Shown in pieces: positions 30,090 to 34,259 of a DNA stretch of 34,259 nucleotides. The stretch spans positions 1-34,259 of the forward strand of contig LIHK01000053.1 of assembly GCA_001399795.1 (NCBI GenBank). Direction: 5' to 3'. The position numbers and the translations under genes are program-made. Below the pieces are notes generated by a model that had not been told where the DNA came from, did no database searches, and saw nothing but the letters and a program-made list of their open reading frames with translations. This DNA comes from Candidatus Bathyarchaeota archaeon BA2. Lineage in GTDB: Archaea > Thermoproteota > Bathyarchaeia > Bathyarchaeales > Bathyarchaeaceae. Position 1 is the first letter of the stretch. Every line of letters starts with the position of its first letter.

Positions 30090-30530
30090 TCAATATTCCA
30101 TGTCGTAAGGCTTGAGCCTGAATAATTTGACGAATTCTTTTGGCGTTATGTATTCCTTTATCTCAGCTTCTTCGTAATCCTCGTCATAAGCTACAAGGTA
30201 TTCTAAATTTTCATGCCTAACCGCGGCCACGTTTTCCAGGTCTTTCGCTTTGATTTTCCCTCTTAACTCATTCATCTCTATCTTAATTTCGTTTCTTCTA
30301 ACGATACGCGAAGATAATTCCTCAACAAATCTTCGAGATACGTACCCAGCTTGCCTCCCAAAATTCTCTCTAAAGAATCTTTCCACTTCTTCAATCACCA
30401 ACTCGGATGTAACTACCTCAAACTCGCCCAGCTGAGCCAAAAAGAGAACAAGTCTAGAATTGCACTCTTCTAGTCTGCCGAAAATGAAGATCATGGAATC
30501 TAAGTAGACCCTCTTAGGTTTCTTGCTCAA
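30090..30530 (-). CDS. PIN-domain toxin (VapC-like)
   Basis: The 146-residue protein has 'VYLDSMIFIFG' (first Asp), 'SELVIEEVERFF' (Glu), 'KAKDLENVAAV' and 'LVAYDEDYEE' (distal acids), the PIN ribonuclease pattern. The centre is longer than in compact VapC toxins. The TTG start overlaps the upstream ribbon-helix-helix gene by 17 nt, the usual coupling of antitoxin then toxin. It probably cleaves RNA when freed from its partner. Confidence 0.75.
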   Translation of the reverse strand: MSKKPKRVYLDSMIFIFGRLEECNSRLVLFLAQLGEFEVVTSELVIEEVERFFRENFGRQAGYVSRRFVEELSSRIVRRNEIKIEMNELRGKIKAKDLENVAAVRHENLEYLVAYDEDYEEAEIKEYITPKEFVKLFRLKPYDMEY

Positions 30531-30771
30531 GCCGCATTAGAGCCTCCACGATTTCGTCATGCGTCATCTGTTTGCCAGTTCTCTTAATTTCTTCACCCAA
30601 TTCTCGCCAGTAATGCATAGACGGCTTGAACAAACCGAAATTCTCGCCTAACCTCAAGATTCCCACACGTATAGCTTCAGACTTCGTGGCGAAGTATCCT
30701 CTTCTAACAAGCTCGTTCAAGATGTCAGCGGCAACGCCGCTTAACCTAACTAGCAATTTTTCTTCAACCAT
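30514..30771 (-). CDS. Ribbon-helix-helix antitoxin (VapB-like)
   Basis: In this 85-residue protein, 'EEKLLVRLSGVAADILNELV' followed by 'RGYFATKSEAIRVGILRLGE' is the classic ribbon-helix-helix dimer. The C-terminal half ('HYWRELGEEIKRTGKQ') would wrap the toxin. It is first in the operon. A TATA-rich region (30795-30821) precedes it and contains an imperfect dyad around AACGTT. Confidence 0.8.
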   Translation of the reverse strand: MVEEKLLVRLSGVAADILNELVRRGYFATKSEAIRVGILRLGENFGLFKPSMHYWRELGEEIKRTGKQMTHDEIVEALMRLEQET

Positions 30772-30982
30772 GTAGACACACCATTATGCTAACAAAAACA
30801 TATAAAAACGTTATTTTATAAGCCTTCCTCCTAACGGAAGATAAAAGAACATAATTAATGATAATAGAGCGAATAATGAAGAAAATGCACTCTAATAATT
30901 TATCAACGACGCATTAAGCGAGCTTGATAGGCTTTTCCAAACGGCTTAACAAAACCACCTGGCTCTCTGAGGCTTCATCGAG

Positions 30983-31031
30983 AATTTTATAACTATCCCC
31001 CTAAAGTAAGGGGGCGACCCAAATTTTATAA
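30983..31031. repeat. Hairpin between AATTTTATAA direct repeats
   Basis: CCCCCT-AAAGTA-AGGGGG (30997-31014) can form a 6-bp G/C stem. It is bracketed by identical decamers AATTTTATAA at 30983-30992 and 31022-31031. It lies just 3' of the DUF91-like gene, so it could be an RNA end structure; the bracketing repeats also resemble a small target-site-like duplication. Confidence 0.5.
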
Positions 31032-31038
31032 ACGCAGA

Positions 31039-31881
31039 TTAGAGCGTGTCTTGATAAGCTTTCCTAATCATTCTTAAGGCAACATCGATTTCGCCTTTGT
31101 CTGTGAGGTTTAGATGGCAATGTTTTCTTTTAGGAGAATAGAGGGAGAACGTGTCCCGTTCCTCTGGCATCTCTTGAAAATTTAAGTGCACGGTTATCTT
31201 AGTCTTCTGAAGCTCGATCGATGCAAAGTTCCTCGTTGTTCTGTATGAGACTACGGTTTTGGCAACAACCCGGATAATGTCATCAGAAATCTCCTCTATC
31301 TTTCGTGTCAGTATTTCGAAGATTTTAGTAATCTCCTTTCTCGGTTGCCTCAACCGAATGTAGCCTTCGATGTCTGTGGGCATTACCTCCCGCTTTTCTT
31401 TCTCCTTCATGATCAAGTCTTTGAGGTAGAGCCTATTATCTTCGTACAGTTTATACGTTTTTAACTCGATGTTTCCACCCATCTGCTGGACCGCGAACTT
31501 GTCCCACTTGTTAAATTCCTGGGCGATTACTATCACCCTTGGATTCGACCAATCAATCTTAACACTTTCCTTCAATTTGTTTCTGCACAGTAGCTCGAAA
31601 TCCGCTCTGTGATCGAGGAGCCAGTTCTTATAAAACAAGGCTTGAAGAATCACCTCACTGCTTTTCGCCTTTTTGTATTCCACAATAACGGGGAAGTTGT
31701 TTTCGTCTATTCCAAGGGTGTCTATCCTCCCGTCGCTAAACTCATACTCAGAAGCAAGAAACTTCACGCCCAAAAGAACGTCCAGATTATCAGCGATTAA
31801 CCGATGTATTTCTCTCTCGTCCTTAACCCTTTTAAGCCTAACCTTTCTCACGGGGGACTGGTTTAAGTCAAACAGCGGCAT
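31039..31881 (-). CDS. DUF91/NucS-like nuclease-fold protein with DUF5655-like C-terminus
   Basis: In the ~280-residue protein, the N-terminal region has a PD-(D/E)xK-like core, 'GRIDTLGIDENNFPVIVEYKK' (D ... E-x-K). The C-terminal region ('YRTTRNFASIELQKTKITVH', 'YSPKRKHCHLNL', 'DVALRMIRKAY') matches the DUF5655 style of domain. Such proteins are often accessory or defence-linked, with no firm function known to me. ATG 31881 follows AGAGG; GTG 31887 is the alternative. It lies between toxin-antitoxin modules. Confidence 0.7.
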   Translation of the reverse strand: MPLFDLNQSPVRKVRLKRVKDEREIHRLIADNLDVLLGVKFLASEYEFSDGRIDTLGIDENNFPVIVEYKKAKSSEVILQALFYKNWLLDHRADFELLCRNKLKESVKIDWSNPRVIVIAQEFNKWDKFAVQQMGGNIELKTYKLYEDNRLYLKDLIMKEKEKREVMPTDIEGYIRLRQPRKEITKIFEILTRKIEEISDDIIRVVAKTVVSYRTTRNFASIELQKTKITVHLNFQEMPEERDTFSLYSPKRKHCHLNLTDKGEIDVALRMIRKAYQDTL

Positions 31882-31993
31882 GTCCACAGCCTCTAAACTC
31901 TAAAAGGTACGGGTAATGTAAATAGATTTTGTCAAGCACCTTGACATATAACCCTAAAACTCATAAAGCAAATAATGTAAATCATACTAGAAG

Positions 31994-32019
31994 AAACTTT
32001 ACTGAGTAAAGTTTTTATC
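31994..32019 (+). promoter_or_regulatory. Promoter and putative operator of the MNT/HEPN operon
   Basis: AAACTTTAC (31994-32002) and GTAAAGTTT (32006-32014) form a perfect 9-bp dyad around TGA. The right arm overlaps the TATA-like GTTTTTATC (32011-32019), ~32 nt before the start codon. A protein bound here would block the promoter; the wHTH-containing first gene is the obvious candidate. Confidence 0.6.
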
Positions 32020-32050
32020 TTATGTTGTCGGTTACTTGTGTTGGTGGTTT

Positions 32051-32686
32051 ATGTTGGAGTTGATTTCTTTGACGTCGGAGGGTAAGGTTTTGGCGACTTT
32101 GTGGCATGGTAGGCATTCCTATAGTGAGTTGAAGTTGGAGACTGGTTTGAGTGATAGGTGGTTGACGGTTAAGCTTAATGAGTTAATGAGTAATGGCGTT
32201 GTCAAGAGGGATGGTAAATGGTATCTTTTGGCTGGCGGGCTGGATGTTTCTTTTTATGAATTAAGTCTGTATATGATTTTTCAAGCCAAGCATGTGGCGC
32301 GTGAGCTTGCTAAGTTGCGTTCTGTTTTGGCGATTTTTCTTTTTGGTGGTGTGGCTCAGAAAAGGGCGCATCAGTATAGCGACTTGGACATGGTGGTTGT
32401 TGTTGGTGGAGCTGTTAATGATGTGAAAGAGGAAGTTTTGTCGAAGATTTCGGAGCTGGAGTGGAAGTATCATGTGGCGGTTGAATCTTTGATCTTGGCT
32501 CGGAAAGATTTTTTGGATAATATTTACTCGCGTGAGGGCGGCATTATTTATGGGTTGGCTGAGGGTTATGAGGTTTTGATTGATAAAACCGGTGAACTGG
32601 GTAAACTGTTGCGCAATAGGATTGAGGAGATTAGGTGTAGCCATGAGTTTTTGGAGGAAGCGAGGATTTGGCTGAAGGTAAAATAG
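32051..32686 (+). CDS. Winged-helix nucleotidyltransferase (MNT-type antitoxin)
   Basis: The 211-residue protein has an N-terminal winged helix (~5-60; 'HSYSELKLETGLSDRWLTVK'). A minimal nucleotidyltransferase domain follows, with FGGVAQKRAHQYSDLD at ~98-113. The acidic pair D111/D113 is kept, but the usual GS of the nucleotide-binding turn is GG (99-100). MNT proteins neutralise HEPN toxins, often by modifying them. GGTGG precedes ATG 32051. The stop overlaps the HEPN gene by 19 nt. The coding strand is strongly G/T-rich compared with the housekeeping genes. Confidence 0.8.
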   Translation: MLELISLTSEGKVLATLWHGRHSYSELKLETGLSDRWLTVKLNELMSNGVVKRDGKWYLLAGGLDVSFYELSLYMIFQAKHVARELAKLRSVLAIFLFGGVAQKRAHQYSDLDMVVVVGGAVNDVKEEVLSKISELEWKYHVAVESLILARKDFLDNIYSREGGIIYGLAEGYEVLIDKTGELGKLLRNRIEEIRCSHEFLEEARIWLKVK

Positions 32687-33090
32687 AAGTTTTGCTGAGA
32701 GTTGCTGATGTGAATCTTGCTCGGGCAGAGAAACGTTTTCAGGCTGATGAGTACGATTCTGCGGTTTTTCATGCTTCGTTGGCTGTTGAAAGCGCTGCTA
32801 ATGCGTTGATTCTTGAGCTTGGAGGCGTTGAGGCTAAGGATCACAGAGCACTCAGTGGTTTGGCTGCTGTTCTCAGAAGGGTGAAACCAGAATTGCTTAT
32901 GGAAGGGAAGTATGTGCAGTTGATTGAAAGGGGAAGGGAGATACAGAGGGAAGTTGTTTATGCTCGTTATCCTCTTAAGGTGGGTGGTAAGTGGGTGACT
33001 CCCATGGAATATTATACTCGGGAAAAAACTAGGAAGATAATTGACGATGCAAAGTTTGTGGTCGGGGGAATCAAGGCATATTTCATGTAA
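32668..33090 (+). CDS. HEPN-domain protein (toxin partner of MNT)
   Basis: The 140 residues contain 'YDSAVFHASLAVESAANALI' and 'DHRALSGLAAVLR', the four-helix HEPN pattern. The C-terminal 'YARYPLKVGG ... EYYTREKTRKIIDDA' signature is that of the COG1895/COG2250-type partners. The classical R-x4-6-H ribonuclease motif is not evident, so it may be inactive or act differently. The only upstream start is TTG 32668, inside the MNT gene, implying coupled translation. Confidence 0.8.
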   Translation: MAEGKIEVLLRVADVNLARAEKRFQADEYDSAVFHASLAVESAANALILELGGVEAKDHRALSGLAAVLRRVKPELLMEGKYVQLIERGREIQREVVYARYPLKVGGKWVTPMEYYTREKTRKIIDDAKFVVGGIKAYFM

Positions 33091-33238
33091 AAAAGCTGTT
33101 TACTTATGTTTTATAAAAGGCTGTGTAGGATCAAAGGATGTATTCTTTCTCTTGTGGGGCGACGAATGTGTAGCTCCAGTCTTCGCCTGGGCAGAGTTTT
33201 CTGACTGTTTTGTTGATTTCTATAGGATTTAATGGTTT

Positions 33239-33307
33239 CGCTCATATAAAGCTGATCGTACATGGCTCTCCTTCTATGTGTAGGGAGGGATCAGCTTAAT
33301 ATGAGCG
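33239..33307. repeat. 19-bp inverted repeat with 31-nt loop
   Basis: The left arm 33239-33257 (CGCTCATATAAAGCTGATC) and right arm 33289-33307 match 18 of 19 bases in reverse complement. The loop holds ACAT...ATGT and CTCC...GGAG pairs that could extend the structure. It lies between the HEPN gene and vapB. Confidence 0.85.
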
Positions 33308-33411
33308 TTAACTTTTTCTGTTAGCATTAGCAACCTTTTCCCATAAGGTTCACAAACATAAAACGGATCATAAAATCAAGTCAACAGTGACATGTTTACT
33401 TTGCGGGTCAA

Positions 33412-33433
33412 AGAAAATATTGTATTATTTTCT
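33412..33433 (+). promoter_or_regulatory. Putative operator of the second vapBC operon
   Basis: AGAAAATA (33412-33419) and TATTTTCT (33426-33433) form a perfect 8-bp dyad with a 6-nt spacer, a few bases upstream of the TATA-like TACTTAAATATG (33441-33452). This placement fits autorepression or activation by the VapB protein. Confidence 0.45.
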
Positions 33434-33474
33434 GTGGAAATACTTAAATATGTGATTTATTTAAATGAAAAGGC

Positions 33475-33756
33475 ATGGTTAACATAACATTCTCAATTCC
33501 CGAGGAATTGTATAACAAGATGAAAAGGTATTCTGAGGTTAAATGGAGCGAGGTTGTGAGAAAGGCTTTAGTGGAGTATATTAGGCGTCTTGATGTTGTT
33601 GAGCATGGTGTTGTTTCTTCTGATGTATTAGCTGGGATGTTGAAGGAATACGATCTGGATGTGAGCTCTATAAGCCTTGAAAAGGCTGTTGAGTGTTATG
33701 AGAAGGTGAGGGAGCTTGAATGGAAGAGGTTGTCTATGACACAAGTGCACTCATAA
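33475..33756 (+). CDS. vapB: VapB-type ribbon-helix-helix antitoxin
   Basis: The 93-residue protein has 'MVNITFSIPEELYNKMKRYS' followed by 'VKWSEVVRKALVEYIRRL', a ribbon-helix-helix DNA-binding domain. The C-terminal part (~45-93) would bind the toxin. The TATA-like element at 33441-33452 predicts a very short leader. The 3' end overlaps vapC by 37 nt. Codon use is G/T-rich, like the MNT/HEPN genes. Confidence 0.85.
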   Translation: MVNITFSIPEELYNKMKRYSEVKWSEVVRKALVEYIRRLDVVEHGVVSSDVLAGMLKEYDLDVSSISLEKAVECYEKVRELEWKRLSMTQVHS

Positions 33757-34055
33757 ATCTTCTTAAAAGCGGGAAGAAAATTGCTAAGGGTTTTACGACT
33801 GTGTTTAATGTTATAGAGTTCCCGAAGGCTTTGAGTCTTAAGGAGTTAGGTGTGATTTATCCTATTGTTGAGGATTATGATGAAGCTTTGAAGTTGTCTG
33901 TTTCTCTTCTTAAGGTGGGAAAGCCCCTTCCGGCGGTTGATGTTTTGATAGCCTCTATGTGTATAAGAAGAGGTTTAACGCTTTTGACCCTGGATGAGCA
34001 TTTTAGACATGTCAAGTCTGTGAGAAAAGAGTTCAAAATTAAAGTAGTTAAGTAG
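33720..34055 (+). CDS. vapC: VapC-type PIN ribonuclease toxin
   Basis: The 111-residue protein contains all four acidic PIN positions: D7 ('VVYDTSALINLL'), E33 ('VFNVIEFPKA'), D74 ('PAVDVLIASMC') and D92 ('LLTLDEHFRH'). It should cleave RNA with Mg/Mn when VapB is degraded. ATG 33720 follows GGTGAGGGAG within the vapB coding region. Confidence 0.88.
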   Translation: MEEVVYDTSALINLLKSGKKIAKGFTTVFNVIEFPKALSLKELGVIYPIVEDYDEALKLSVSLLKVGKPLPAVDVLIASMCIRRGLTLLTLDEHFRHVKSVRKEFKIKVVK

Positions 34056-34259
34056 GAAAGCGGGACAGCGTTTTCAAATCCGTGGGTATGGATTCATAAA
34101 GTGGAAGCGTCATAGTTGGCTAAGTCGAGAAGAGATCTACCTTAAGGAGAGAGAGGTTCACATAATTTATACTAACTTTAGAAACGACTGGCTGAAGAGG
34201 TTGCACAAGCTATGCTCAGTTTCATTAAAAGAAAAGTCAATAAAAGATTTAGGTAAGCA
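34048..34259 (+). other. Open frame running off the window, no start codon
   Basis: From the TAG at 34045 to the window end the frame stays open and reads 'RFQIRGYGFIKWKRHSWLSR', then EEIYLKEREVHIIYTNF and RNDWLKRLHKLC. It is protein-like and basic, but has no ATG/GTG/TTG before an internal TTG. It may be the remaining part of a truncated gene continuing to the right; family not recognised. Confidence 0.3.

Larger units (their letters stand above)
33091..33474. other. Gene-free stretch with large inverted repeat and vapB promoter
   Basis: It contains a start-less minus-strand frame 33131-33241 that reads protein-like ('INKTVRKLCPGEDWSYTFVA', then a few residues to TGA), the inverted repeat 33239-33307, and the promoter and dyad of the following antitoxin gene. 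Confidence 0.5.

Noticed and set aside
1-34259. CRISPR arrays, rRNA genes and complete insertion sequences
   Set aside because: No regularly spaced direct repeats with spacers, no rRNA-like sequence and no transposase gene were found.

Overview
The window is archaeal chromosomal DNA. It carries the large subunit of DNA polymerase D, geranylgeranylglyceryl phosphate synthase, two Alba proteins, an RPA-type single-strand binding protein, Sec61-beta, an LSm-like protein, translin, a DUF2070 membrane protein and NurA/HerA. It also has TATA boxes about 25-30 nt before starts, many TTG/GTG starts and a tRNA intron with a bulge-helix-bulge. PolD together with these families points away from classical Sulfolobales-type crenarchaea. 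A Bathyarchaeia-like member of the Thermoproteota is my best guess, but this is inference. No rRNA, CRISPR array or complete insertion sequence is visible.

Layout. 1-3021: 5'-truncated nurA, herA, and a convergent membrane-anchored winged-helix regulator. 3022-4516: a gene-poor, partly very AT-rich stretch with dense GTGAT/ATCAC boxes around one unrecognised 158-residue gene; this is the best candidate for an undescribed system. 4517-11156: nadE, an Elf1-like zinc ribbon, GGGP synthase, polC (DP2), a winged-helix protein, MazG-like and DUF488 genes. 11477-15789: Hsp20, a SWIM zinc-finger protein, small membrane proteins including a DUF131 pair, RPA and a class III aminotransferase. 15899-19950: Alba, a decayed ferritin-like gene, and the four-gene 2-oxoacid:ferredoxin oxidoreductase operon (gamma-delta-alpha-beta). 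19942-24371: DUF2070, LSm-like, Sec61-beta, a metallophosphoesterase and an inositol-phosphatase-family enzyme. 24488-29999: tRNA-Leu(CAG) with an intron at 29/30, a second Alba, a broken aIF1A, a zinc-finger protein, an Lrp-type RAM domain, MoaE, an MJ0936-like phosphodiesterase, an HD hydrolase, endonuclease V and translin.

30090-34259 is an accessory region with two VapBC modules, one MNT/HEPN module and a DUF91/NucS-like protein. The MNT/HEPN and second VapBC genes have conspicuously G/T-rich coding strands. Dyads overlap or adjoin the promoters of these two modules, suggesting autoregulation.

A recurring theme is gene decay. The remnants are a ferritin-like gene with an internal deletion and frameshift, an aIF1A tail with a one-base frameshift and no N-terminus, the first ~15 codons of a nitronate monooxygenase-like gene abutting another gene, and several protein-like open frames without starts (near 21.9, 24.8, 33.2 and 34.1 kb). 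Three real features are easily missed because they are short or structured: Sec61-beta (58 aa), a 41-residue membrane protein, and the intron-containing tRNA.
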